Part shown: positions 45,778-52,158 of the stretch, piece after piece | Numbering within the stretch: position 1 is the stretch's first letter | Layout: every line of letters begins with the position of its first letter | Origin: Akkermansia sp. | GTDB taxonomy: Bacteria > Verrucomicrobiota > Verrucomicrobiia > Verrucomicrobiales > Akkermansiaceae | Direction: 5' to 3' | DNA: 52,158 nt | NCBI GenBank assembly: GCA_024405415.1 | Contig: JAKSOV010000004.1 | Coordinates: 1 to 52,158, forward strand | Translations under genes and position numbers: made by a program | Notes under the pieces: generated by a model | Database searches by the model: none | What the model saw: the letters and a program-made list of their open reading frames with translations, nothing else | Told to the model about the DNA's origin: nothing

Positions 45778-48279
45778 TTATTCCGCAGCAGGCGCGATAT
45801 ACTGAGGCTTGAGCTCGCGCTCCTCACCATTCAACACCACGGTGACGGGGGCATGGTCAGGCGTCGCGGTGTAAAGCGCATAATCGACCAGCTTGCCGTC
45901 CTTCCACGCCATGTTGATGGTGATATCTCCGCGTGCGCGGATGCCGGCGATATAACCATCCTTCCATGCGGTGGGCAACGCGGGCAAGAGCTCGATGCGC
46001 CCGTCGTGGGACTGTACGAACATCTCGCTCATACCGCCCGTCATGCCGTACACACCGTCCATCTGCATGGGCGGATGGTTACCGAAAAGGTTATCCAACA
46101 CATTGTAGCGGATGTAGCCCTGCACCATCTCATAAGCGCGCTCCGTCTGCCCGAAACGGGCCCAAAGCGCCGTGCGCCACGGCCATGTCCAGCTGCGGCG
46201 ATTGTCGCCGCTCATGCCGCGCAACTCCAAGCTTTTCATAGCGGCGGCAGCCAGCTCCGGCGTTTTGTGGCGGGAGATCGAGCTGCCGGGGAACACACCG
46301 ATGAGGTGCGAAGTATGGCGGTGGCCGCTCACCAAGTTCGGGCGATCCACCACCCACTCCTGCAAATAACCGCCGTCGGCCACGCGGTTGCCGACCAATC
46401 GGTCGCGCATGGAGATAAGCTTCTTGGCCCACGCCTCATCCGTGCCGAGAATGCGGGCAGCCTTGGCCGTGTTGTCAAACAGCTCCCAGATGAGCTGCTG
46501 GTCGTGCATGCAGGCGTCCTCCACAGGCCCCTGCTCGTGGGACCAGCCGTTCGGGGAGACAAGCGAACCGGCCTTGATACGCTTAAGCTCGGGGTACTGC
46601 GCGGCAGTCAGCGGGGTCTTGCCGTTGTCCGTCATCAGGCCCCTACCCTCAGCCCCCACCTCCTTGAGGTGCTTTTCCCAAAACTGAGCAATACTCTTGA
46701 GCAGAGGATAGCCCGTCCGGCGGAGATAATTCTTATCCTGCGTAAACAGGTAGTGATCCCACACATGCAGCGCATACCAGGCATTGACGGGCGGGTTCCA
46801 CTTCACCCAACCGCCGCCGCCCCAGGGATTCTGTGAGATGCGCGTTGTCCAGCCGGGGGTATCCGCGCCGAACTCCTTTTGCGTCATGACGTGCAGCGGC
46901 TCCTCCATCGCCTTCATGAAGTCGATGAAATTGAGGTGGCACTCGGAGAGATTGCCCACCTCGGGCCCCCAGTAGCACATCTGGAGGTTGATGTTGTTGT
47001 GGTAGTCGCTGCCCCACGCGGCATGCACCTTGTCATTCCAAATACCCTGCAAGGTGAGCGGCAGACTGCCGGGGCGGGAGCCGGCGATGAGCATGTAGCG
47101 GCCATACTGGTAAATCAGGGCCTCCAGCTCGGGGTCGGTCTGCTGCTCGCGGTACTTCGCCAAGCGCTCATCCGTCGGCAGAGCAGCGGTGGCGGGGTCC
47201 GTCTTACCCAGCGAAAGAGAAAGGCGGTTGAAGAGAGACTTATGGTCCGCAATATGCGCCTTGCGGATAGCGGAGAGTTTTTTGCCTCTCACGGCCTTGA
47301 GCACCTTGGCATTGTGCTTGGCGGGGTCCCCGCCCTTCCAATCCGCGCGGTAATCCTCCTTATAATCCGTAGCCATGGAGATATAGACGGTCACACTGTC
47401 CGCCTCTTTCACCTGAATGTAAGGAATCCCCTTAGCCTCCAGAACGGGGCGCACACCCGCCCCCTTGCCCTCGTAGCTGACATCGACACGGTGATTACCG
47501 CCGACGAGGGCCGCTTTGCCGCCCTTAGTCTTCACCATCAGTCGCGCCTCAAACTTCTCGCCGTTAGCCAGCGTGCCGCTCATCACCACGGTATCCTTGC
47601 CCGCGGGCGTGAACTCCGTGCTGTGGAAAGGGGTAAGCCCCAATTTCACCGTCAGCGCACCGGGCTTATCCGCCTTGGCCGTGTATACCACCACGTTGTC
47701 CGGGTAGCTCACAAACGCCTCGCGGGAGTGGCGCACGCCGCCGTTAACAAACTGCATGCGGGCGATACCGTCCACCAAATTCAGCGAGCGGGAATAATCC
47801 TCCGTCTCGCCGGGGAGCTCGAACTCCGCCCAGAAATTAGCGAAGGGCTGGTAGCTGCCGAAACCGTCCTTACCCGTCTTGGGACCGTAGCTGTAGCCCG
47901 ACCCATTGCCGCCGAGATTGGGTCCGCCCGTCCAAAGCGACACCTCGTTGAGATTGATGCGCTCGCGGCGGTCACCGCCGAAAACGGTACCGCCCATGCG
48001 CCCGTTGCCGATGGGCAGGGTCTGCGATTCCCATGGGTCGTCCAACCTGTTACTGAGCGCATCGTTAGCGCAAAAAGCCTCGCTGATTTCCGTCAGATCG
48101 CGACCATCGCCGCCGAGGTTATGGGCGGGCGTTTTCCCGGCAGCCCACGGCACGGGAGCCTCATTCACACGGGCGGGCAAACGATACCACAGCATATTTT
48201 GCGTCGCCTGTTCCTGCGCCGAAGCTGACGAAAGAGCGGCCGAAGCGACGAGAAGGAGTGTCGTGCTGAGCTTTATCAT
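45778..48279 (-). CDS. alpha-L-fucosidase, GH95 (second of a tandem pair)
   Basis: 833 residues, signal peptide MIKLSTTLLLVASAALSSASA. Same architecture as the gene at 42779: WESQTLPIGNGRMGGTVFGG and RINLNEVSLWTGG in the N-terminal part, YHNNINLQMCYWGPEVGNLSE, NPWGGGGWVKWNPPVNAWYALH and GWSHEQGPVEDACMHDQQL in the barrel. Long stretches are identical to its neighbour, so they are recent tandem paralogs. Differences cluster in surface loops and linkers, which may tune linkage preference. Promoter TTGTCA, 17 bp, TAAGGT (48316-48344) overlaps the 3' end of the EamA gene upstream. Confidence 0.94.
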   Translation of the reverse strand: MIKLSTTLLLVASAALSSASAQEQATQNMLWYRLPARVNEAPVPWAAGKTPAHNLGGDGRDLTEISEAFCANDALSNRLDDPWESQTLPIGNGRMGGTVFGGDRRERINLNEVSLWTGGPNLGGNGSGYSYGPKTGKDGFGSYQPFANFWAEFELPGETEDYSRSLNLVDGIARMQFVNGGVRHSREAFVSYPDNVVVYTAKADKPGALTVKLGLTPFHSTEFTPAGKDTVVMSGTLANGEKFEARLMVKTKGGKAALVGGNHRVDVSYEGKGAGVRPVLEAKGIPYIQVKEADSVTVYISMATDYKEDYRADWKGGDPAKHNAKVLKAVRGKKLSAIRKAHIADHKSLFNRLSLSLGKTDPATAALPTDERLAKYREQQTDPELEALIYQYGRYMLIAGSRPGSLPLTLQGIWNDKVHAAWGSDYHNNINLQMCYWGPEVGNLSECHLNFIDFMKAMEEPLHVMTQKEFGADTPGWTTRISQNPWGGGGWVKWNPPVNAWYALHVWDHYLFTQDKNYLRRTGYPLLKSIAQFWEKHLKEVGAEGRGLMTDNGKTPLTAAQYPELKRIKAGSLVSPNGWSHEQGPVEDACMHDQQLIWELFDNTAKAARILGTDEAWAKKLISMRDRLVGNRVADGGYLQEWVVDRPNLVSGHRHTSHLIGVFPGSSISRHKTPELAAAAMKSLELRGMSGDNRRSWTWPWRTALWARFGQTERAYEMVQGYIRYNVLDNLFGNHPPMQMDGVYGMTGGMSEMFVQSHDGRIELLPALPTAWKDGYIAGIRARGDITINMAWKDGKLVDYALYTATPDHAPVTVVLNGEERELKPQYIAPAAE

Positions 48280-48315
48280 ATCTGAGAGAGGGCGCGGGCT
48301 GCACGCCGATGCGGC

Positions 48316-48344
48316 ACCTTAGCACAAATAAAGTCAGTTGACAA
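48316..48344 (-). promoter_or_regulatory. predicted promoter of the second GH95 gene
   Basis: Reverse-strand TTGTCA (48339-48344), 17 bp, TAAGGT (48316-48321); 36 nt to the ATG. Confidence 0.45.
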
Positions 48345-49260
48345 TCTCCATTTTCTCCCGTCCGTCGTGCGTCACGAAGCGCACCCCGACGGCAATGAGG
48401 GCCATGGCCGCCATTTTCTGCCATGTCAGCAAATCCACCCCCAGCAGAATGCCCACCGTCGCAGCCACGGCCGGCTGCACGTAATTGTAGGTTGCCGCCG
48501 TGGGCGGCTCCAAGCGCTGTTGGGCGGTGATGAGCAGCAGGTAGCTCAGGAACGAACCGCCCGCCACAACATAACAGGCCCCGCCCCCGGCCGCCGGAGT
48601 CAACTCGGACCAAGGAGCCGAAGCAACATGCACCGCAAAGAACGGCAGCGTGACGAGCGCTGAGAGCCCGAAAAGCCACTTCATCATCGTGATGGGGCTG
48701 TAGCGGTGCAACACGCCGCCGAAAAATACGAAATAGCAGGCTGCGGCAAACTGCGCGAACAGGCAGAGCGCATCCCCCAGGGGATGCCCGCTCACCCCGC
48801 CCGTCGCGCGGGAACCGAGAATGAGCACCAGAGCACCGCAGGCCGCCAACGCCATGCCGAAGACTTTGCGTTTCGTCGTGCGCAAGTGCAGGAAAAGCAC
48901 GGAGAGCAACAGCGTGAAAACGGGAGTCGTCGTCGCCGCTACAGTACCATTCGTGGGCGAGGTATACTGCATCCCGCTCACATAGCAGAACTGGTTGATA
49001 GCCATGCCGCAGAGAGACATGCCGAACAGCGGCAACAGGTCGCGCCTGCGCACCTTCTCCTGCGGCCGAGTCAGCGACACGAGCCAGAACAGGAGCGCCG
49101 CGCCGCTCACGCGAAGAGTCGCCAGCGTCAAGCCGTCAATCACGCCGCCCTGCATCGCCACCTTGCACATAGGGCTCATCAGCCCGAAGCAGAGCATGGC
49201 CGACAGCGCTGCGAGGTGCCCCGTCGCCGCGCGGCCTGCCGATGGAGGCACCGCGCGCAT
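48334..49260 (-). CDS. EamA/DMT-family transporter
   Basis: Inner-membrane permease of the drug/metabolite transporter superfamily; substrates range from amino acids to metabolites and cannot be told here. 308 residues, ten predicted helices in two EamA repeats (about 12-140 and 155-295). Typical segments are LAALSAMLCFGLMSPMCKVAM, YTSPTNGTVAATTTPVFTLLLSVLFL, and the second-repeat VQPAVAATVGILLGVDLLTWQKMAAMALIAVGV. The frame extends to 49353, but ATG 49260 is 1 bp after the stop of the small membrane protein gene (TGATATG), so the two are an operon. Confidence 0.9.
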   Translation of the reverse strand: MRAVPPSAGRAATGHLAALSAMLCFGLMSPMCKVAMQGGVIDGLTLATLRVSGAALLFWLVSLTRPQEKVRRRDLLPLFGMSLCGMAINQFCYVSGMQYTSPTNGTVAATTTPVFTLLLSVLFLHLRTTKRKVFGMALAACGALVLILGSRATGGVSGHPLGDALCLFAQFAAACYFVFFGGVLHRYSPITMMKWLFGLSALVTLPFFAVHVASAPWSELTPAAGGGACYVVAGGSFLSYLLLITAQQRLEPPTAATYNYVQPAVAATVGILLGVDLLTWQKMAAMALIAVGVRFVTHDGREKMEIVN

Positions 49261-49261
49261 A

Positions 49262-49609
49262 TCACACCTCCGCCGCCGCATCGGCCGGCATGGCAGGCTT
49301 CTCCTCCGGGGCAGCCTCTGCCTCGTCCGACGGCCACCAACAATAAACGGCAACGCCGATGTATATCATCGTCAGCACCAACCCCGCCATATTCACCAGC
49401 TTCCCGATGATACTCCAGCGCGTCACAAAAGCCAGCAGCCACACCACCAACGCCACCACCAGCCCGATACCGGCCAGCAGCACCGTTGAGACAAGGTCCT
49501 TGTCGTTGAACACGAAATTCATAATAGCCGGGGTAAGGCCCAGCATGAGCGTCGCACCGAAACAATCCCAATGGGTGAACGCGTTAAAATCCTCCGGCTC
49601 CTGACTCAT
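49262..49609 (-). CDS. small hypothetical membrane protein
   Basis: 115 residues. Three hydrophobic segments (about 17-35, 41-62, 70-89), then an acidic Ala/Glu-rich tail (SDEAEAAPEEKPAMPADAAAEV). Not recognised. First gene of a pair with the EamA transporter. A textbook promoter (TTGAAG, 17 bp, TATACT) ends 6 nt before the ATG, giving a predicted leaderless mRNA and fixing the start. Confidence 0.78.
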   Translation of the reverse strand: MSQEPEDFNAFTHWDCFGATLMLGLTPAIMNFVFNDKDLVSTVLLAGIGLVVALVVWLLAFVTRWSIIGKLVNMAGLVLTMIYIGVAVYCWWPSDEAEAAPEEKPAMPADAAAEV

Positions 49610-49615
49610 AGCCCC

Positions 49616-49644
49616 AGTATACCCGCAAGGGAGCCGCGCTTCAA
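49616..49644 (-). promoter_or_regulatory. predicted promoter of the small membrane protein-EamA pair
   Basis: Reverse-strand TTGAAG (49639-49644), 17 bp, TATACT (49616-49621); 6 nt to the ATG. Confidence 0.65.
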
Positions 49645-49665
49645 GCCCGAAGTCGGACTTTGCTC

Positions 49666-49695
49666 TTGCTTCCTTCCCCCCGCGGGGTGTAGAAT
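49666..49695 (+). promoter_or_regulatory. predicted promoter of the M20 dipeptidase gene
   Basis: TTGCTT (49666-49671), 18 bp, TAGAAT (49690-49695); 7 nt to the ATG at 49703. Rules out the upstream in-frame ATG at 49571. Confidence 0.55.
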
Positions 49696-49702
49696 GGGCG
49701 CC

Positions 49703-51043
49703 ATGAAGCACCAAGATGATTTGTTTGCCTTTCTGAGCATTCCCGGCGTGTCCGCGGAGGCAGAGCACGCGGCGGATTGCGAACGCGTGGCGGATTTCCT
49801 TGTGGAGAAGCTGACGACGCTCGGTTTCTCCGCCACCAAGCACATGACGAAGATTCACCCCATCGTGGTGGCGCACAGCCCCAAGGTGGAAGGCGCGCCC
49901 ACCGTGTTGGTGTACGGCCACTACGATGTGATGCCCGTGGACCCCATTGCGGAGTGGAAGAGCGACCCCTTCAAGCCCGAAATCCGCGACGGCCGCATCT
50001 ACGCCCGCGGCGCGTCCGATGACAAGGGCGAAATCATGTGCCATGTGCTCGGCGCGCAGGAAATCATCGAGGAGGACGGCAAGCTGCCCCTCAACGTGAT
50101 TTACCTCTTTGAAGGCGAGGAGGAGCGCGGCTCCTACAGCCTGCATGAGTTTGTGCAGGACCCGGAGGTGCAGAAAGACCTCGCCTGCGATGTCATCGTG
50201 GTGAGCGACACGGGCATGGCCGCGCCCGACATCCCCTCCCTTTCCTACGGTCTGAAGGGGCTCTGCTGCTTCGAGCTGAAGGTGGAAGGACCCTCCATGG
50301 ACCTCCACAGCGGCATTTTCGGCGGCGCAGTGGCGAACCCCATCACCACGCTCTGCGAGATGATTGCCTCCACCCACGATGCGGACAACCACGTCACCGT
50401 CGAGGGCTTCTACGACGGCGTGCAGGAAATCGCCGACTGGGAGCGCGAGAGCTGGGCGCGCGTGCCCGGTGCCTCCGATACCGAACTGGCAGCACTCACG
50501 GGTGTCCCCGCGCTGCGCACGGAAACGGGTTACACGGGCACGGAATGCGCCTACGCCCGCCCCACGCTGGAGCTCAACGGCATCTCCGGCGGCTACGAGG
50601 GCGAGGGTTCCAAGACCGTCATCCCCACCCACGCCATTGCCAAGATGAGCTGCCGCCTTGTGCCCGGCCAGGACCCCGTGGACATCATGAAGAAGGTGGA
50701 GGCCCACTTCCGCAAGGTCTGCCCGCCGAGCGTCCGCATGACCTACACCATGCAGCACGCGGGCGATGCCTACATCGTTGACCCCCACTCCCCCTTCGGC
50801 AAAGCCGCCCAGCAGGCTTTGGAGATGACCTTCGGCAACCCGCCCGTGCTCGTGCGCGAAGGCGGTTCCATCCCCATCATCGCCGAAATCTCCAAGAAGC
50901 TCAAGAAGGACGCTCTCTTCCTCGGCCTCGACCTGCCCGACGCCCGCATCCACTCCCCCAACGAGAACATGCGCGTGGAAATCTTCGAAAAGGGCATCGA
51001 GATGGCGAAGAATCTCTTACGCTTAATGGCGCAGGTTAAGTAA
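49703..51043 (+). CDS. M20-family metallodipeptidase
   Basis: Cytoplasmic zinc-dependent dipeptidase of the M20 family (CNDP/PepV-like). 446 residues. Metal and catalytic motifs: VLVYGHYDVMPVD (His ligand, catalytic Asp), YARGASDDKGE (bridging Asp), FEGEEERGS (catalytic Glu and ligand), VVSDTG (Asp ligand) and LGLDLPDARIHSPNENM near the end (last His ligand). The lid and dimerisation domain lies about 190-330 (MDLHSGIFGGAVANP). It may degrade peptides brought in by an Opp-type system such as the one at 4817-8329, but is not linked to it. Confidence 0.92.
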   Translation: MKHQDDLFAFLSIPGVSAEAEHAADCERVADFLVEKLTTLGFSATKHMTKIHPIVVAHSPKVEGAPTVLVYGHYDVMPVDPIAEWKSDPFKPEIRDGRIYARGASDDKGEIMCHVLGAQEIIEEDGKLPLNVIYLFEGEEERGSYSLHEFVQDPEVQKDLACDVIVVSDTGMAAPDIPSLSYGLKGLCCFELKVEGPSMDLHSGIFGGAVANPITTLCEMIASTHDADNHVTVEGFYDGVQEIADWERESWARVPGASDTELAALTGVPALRTETGYTGTECAYARPTLELNGISGGYEGEGSKTVIPTHAIAKMSCRLVPGQDPVDIMKKVEAHFRKVCPPSVRMTYTMQHAGDAYIVDPHSPFGKAAQQALEMTFGNPPVLVREGGSIPIIAEISKKLKKDALFLGLDLPDARIHSPNENMRVEIFEKGIEMAKNLLRLMAQVK

Positions 51044-51050
51044 TCTGAAA

Positions 51051-51212
51051 ATTACAAATTACAAATTACAAATTACAATTTGGGAATTCGCGCGCTTTCA
51101 GCGCGGAGTAATACAGCAAGGTCTGACGGGCCGTCAGACCTTGCTTCCCAAATCCGCGAGCGACAGCGAGCCTCACTTCAAAAATTTGTAATTTGTAAAT
51201 TGTAATTTGTAA
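51051..51212. repeat. composite repeat, copy G (ATTACAA class)
   Basis: Between two forward genes. Left heptads ATTACAA four times (51051-51078), GC module (CGCGCGCTTTCAGCGCGG, about 51089-51106), terminator hairpin (51115-51145), right GC module (CCGCGAGCGACAGCGAGCC, about 51154-51172), inverted heptads TTTGTAA, TTTGTAA, ATTGTAA, TTTGTAA (51185-51212). Both arms belong to the same heptad class. The right array is nearly identical to the array before nagZ. Confidence 0.9.
51115..51145. terminator. terminator-like hairpin in copy G
   Basis: Arms AGCAAGGTCTGACGG and CCGTCAGACCTTGCT, a 15-bp pairing with a minimal central loop. The core GGTCTGAC/GTCAGACC is shared with the other copies; A and T runs are shorter, so termination may be weaker. 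Confidence 0.7.
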
Positions 51213-51213
51213 T
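51186..51213 (+). promoter_or_regulatory. promoter-like hexamers inside the right heptad array of copy G
   Basis: TTGTAA (51186-51191), 16 bp, TGTAAT (51208-51213), 8 nt before the ABC gene ATG at 51222. Same hexamers and spacing as before nagZ. Inferred promoter. Confidence 0.4.
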
Positions 51214-51221
51214 TCCCATAT

Positions 51222-52073
51222 ATGGTTGCTGTCGATATCAGCGGTGTCCACAAATCCTTCCCCGGTCATTGGGGCAAGGGCGGGGTATATGCGGTCAAGG
51301 GCGTGAGCCTGCGCATTCCCGAAGGCGGGGTGTACGGGCTGATCGGCCCCAACGGCAGCGGCAAGAGCACGCTCATGAAGATGCTCGTGGGCCTGCTGCG
51401 GCCGGATGAAGGGCATTGCCGCGTTTTCGGGCGCCCCGCAAGCGCGCCCGAAAACCGCCGCGAAATCGGCTTTCTGCCCGAGAATCCCTATTTCTACAAG
51501 TTCCTGACGGGCGAGGAAACCGTGCGTTTCTACGGTCGCCTTTGCGGGCTGCGCGGGGCGGCGCTCCGCGAGCGCACGGCAGAGCTGCTGCACCTCACGG
51601 GGCTGGAGGAAGCGGCCCACCGCCGCCTCGGCGGCTACTCCAAAGGCATGCTCCAGCGCATCGGTCTGGCGCAGGCGCTCGTGCAACAGCCGCGGCTGCT
51701 CGTGCTCGATGAGCCGACCGCGGGCGTGGACCCCATCGGCTCCCGCACCATCCGCGATATCATTGTCTCACTCAAAGAGCGCGGCATCACCGTCTTTCTC
51801 TGCTCCCACCTGCTGGAGCAGGTGCAGGAAGTCTGCGACCGCGCGGGCATCCTCTACCAAGGCAACCTCATTGCCGAGGGCAGCATGGCCGAGCTGACGG
51901 AGGAGCGCGGCAGCACCACCATCACCCTCAACGCCCCCTCCCCCGAGCTGCTGGCGGCCATGCAACAGCTGGCGGGCGACTCTTGGGCCGGGGCCTCCCC
52001 CGCACAGCTGCCGCTGGAAACGGTCTTCCTGCGCGGCATCCGCAAGAAAATGGCGGAAGCCAAGGCCGAATAG
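51222..52073 (+). CDS. ABC transporter ATP-binding protein (CcmA/NatA-type)
   Basis: 283 residues. Walker A GPNGSGKST (42-50), Q-loop region around GFLPENPYFYKFLTGEE, signature YSKGMLQRIGLAQAL, Walker B LLVLDEPTAGVDP and the H-loop in CSHLLEQV. A C-terminal extension (about 225-283) is typical of exporter ATPases paired with ABC-2 permeases, so it probably drives export or membrane remodelling rather than peptide import; it is not OppD- or OppF-like. The permease would be expected downstream, beyond the window. Expression may start within the heptad array just upstream. Confidence 0.92.
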   Translation: MVAVDISGVHKSFPGHWGKGGVYAVKGVSLRIPEGGVYGLIGPNGSGKSTLMKMLVGLLRPDEGHCRVFGRPASAPENRREIGFLPENPYFYKFLTGEETVRFYGRLCGLRGAALRERTAELLHLTGLEEAAHRRLGGYSKGMLQRIGLAQALVQQPRLLVLDEPTAGVDPIGSRTIRDIIVSLKERGITVFLCSHLLEQVQEVCDRAGILYQGNLIAEGSMAELTEERGSTTITLNAPSPELLAAMQQLAGDSWAGASPAQLPLETVFLRGIRKKMAEAKAE

Positions 52074-52105
52074 GCTTAGGGAAGCGCAATGCTGTTTCTC
52101 TGCTC

Positions 52106-52158
52106 GACAAATGGGGATTTGTCGGGATTTACTAGGTACTATGTACTAGGTACTATTT
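52106..52158. repeat. cap palindrome and heptad array at the right window edge
   Basis: GACAAATGGGGATTTGTC (52106-52123), then TACTAGG, TACTATG, TACTAGG, TACTATT heptads to the last base. This is the left part of a composite repeat of the class seen at 14236; the rest is cut off. Bases 52074-52105 show nothing. Confidence 0.8.

Noticed and set aside
51051-51212. CRISPR-like array because of regular short repeats
   Set aside because: Repeats are contiguous 7-mers without spacers, arranged as inverted arrays; no cas genes are present.

Overview
The window is a GC-rich, gene-dense chromosomal stretch from a Gram-negative, probably gut-associated member of the Verrucomicrobiota (Akkermansia-like lineage; inferred from gene content and base composition, not proven). 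Supporting points: lipid A genes (LpxD, an LpxR-type deacylase), an OmpH/Skp chaperone, System II cytochrome c assembly, a TIGR03790-type secreted protein, a small PUR-alpha-like protein, and several secreted alpha-L-fucosidases (one GH29, two tandem GH95) of the kind used on mucin or milk glycans. There are no rRNA or tRNA genes, no CRISPR array, no transposase and no phage genes that I can see. Forty-seven protein genes are called.

Layout. 1-4.7 kb: NAD synthetase, a MerR regulator, OmpH and LpxD. 4.8-10.1 kb: a reverse-strand nagZ-oppA-oppB-oppC operon preceded by pyrE. 10.4-14.2 kb: an AT-rich membrane-protein gene of foreign character, two pseudouridine synthases and a TPR protein. 14.5-18.4 kb: a MenC-like enolase, divergent thiE and thi4, tpiA and a PUR-alpha-like gene. 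18.6-23.7 kb: a glycogen-synthase-like glycosyltransferase with a GH57-like protein that appears to lack its nucleophile, then a flavodoxin-like protein and the GH29 fucosidase. 23.7-28.7 kb: an ArgD-type aminotransferase, the TIGR03790 protein, ffh and OsmC. 28.7-32.3 kb: a reverse operon DUF3592-lpxR-resB-ccsA. 32.4-37.3 kb: a forward operon pyrC-DUF3820-menA-(double TMEM43)-DUF3592. 37.3-42.6 kb: a membrane protein, an ankyrin protein, UmuC, a disordered-tail protein and peptide deformylase. 42.8-52.1 kb: the GH95 pair around a small lipoprotein, an EamA transporter, a small membrane protein, an M20 dipeptidase and an ABC ATPase.

Two window-wide patterns stand out. (1) Gaps between operons repeatedly hold one family of composite, nested-palindromic elements of about 90-230 bp: an inner 14-15 bp terminator hairpin, flanked by GC-rich inverted modules, flanked by inverted arrays of 7-bp tandem repeats, sometimes capped by an 18-bp palindrome. 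I see six copies with the hairpin, one solo cap palindrome, and heptad arrays at both extreme ends of the window, which suggests that the assembled contig breaks at these repeats. Heptad class and GC-module sequence match within a copy and differ between copies, and the hairpin stem shows compensatory changes. Two arrays lie directly against start codons and contain promoter-like hexamers, so the elements may terminate one transcript and start the next. (2) Many genes carry a sigma70-type promoter (TTGnnn, 16-18 bp, TAnnnT) whose -10 box ends only 6-10 nt before the start codon, predicting widespread leaderless or nearly leaderless mRNAs.
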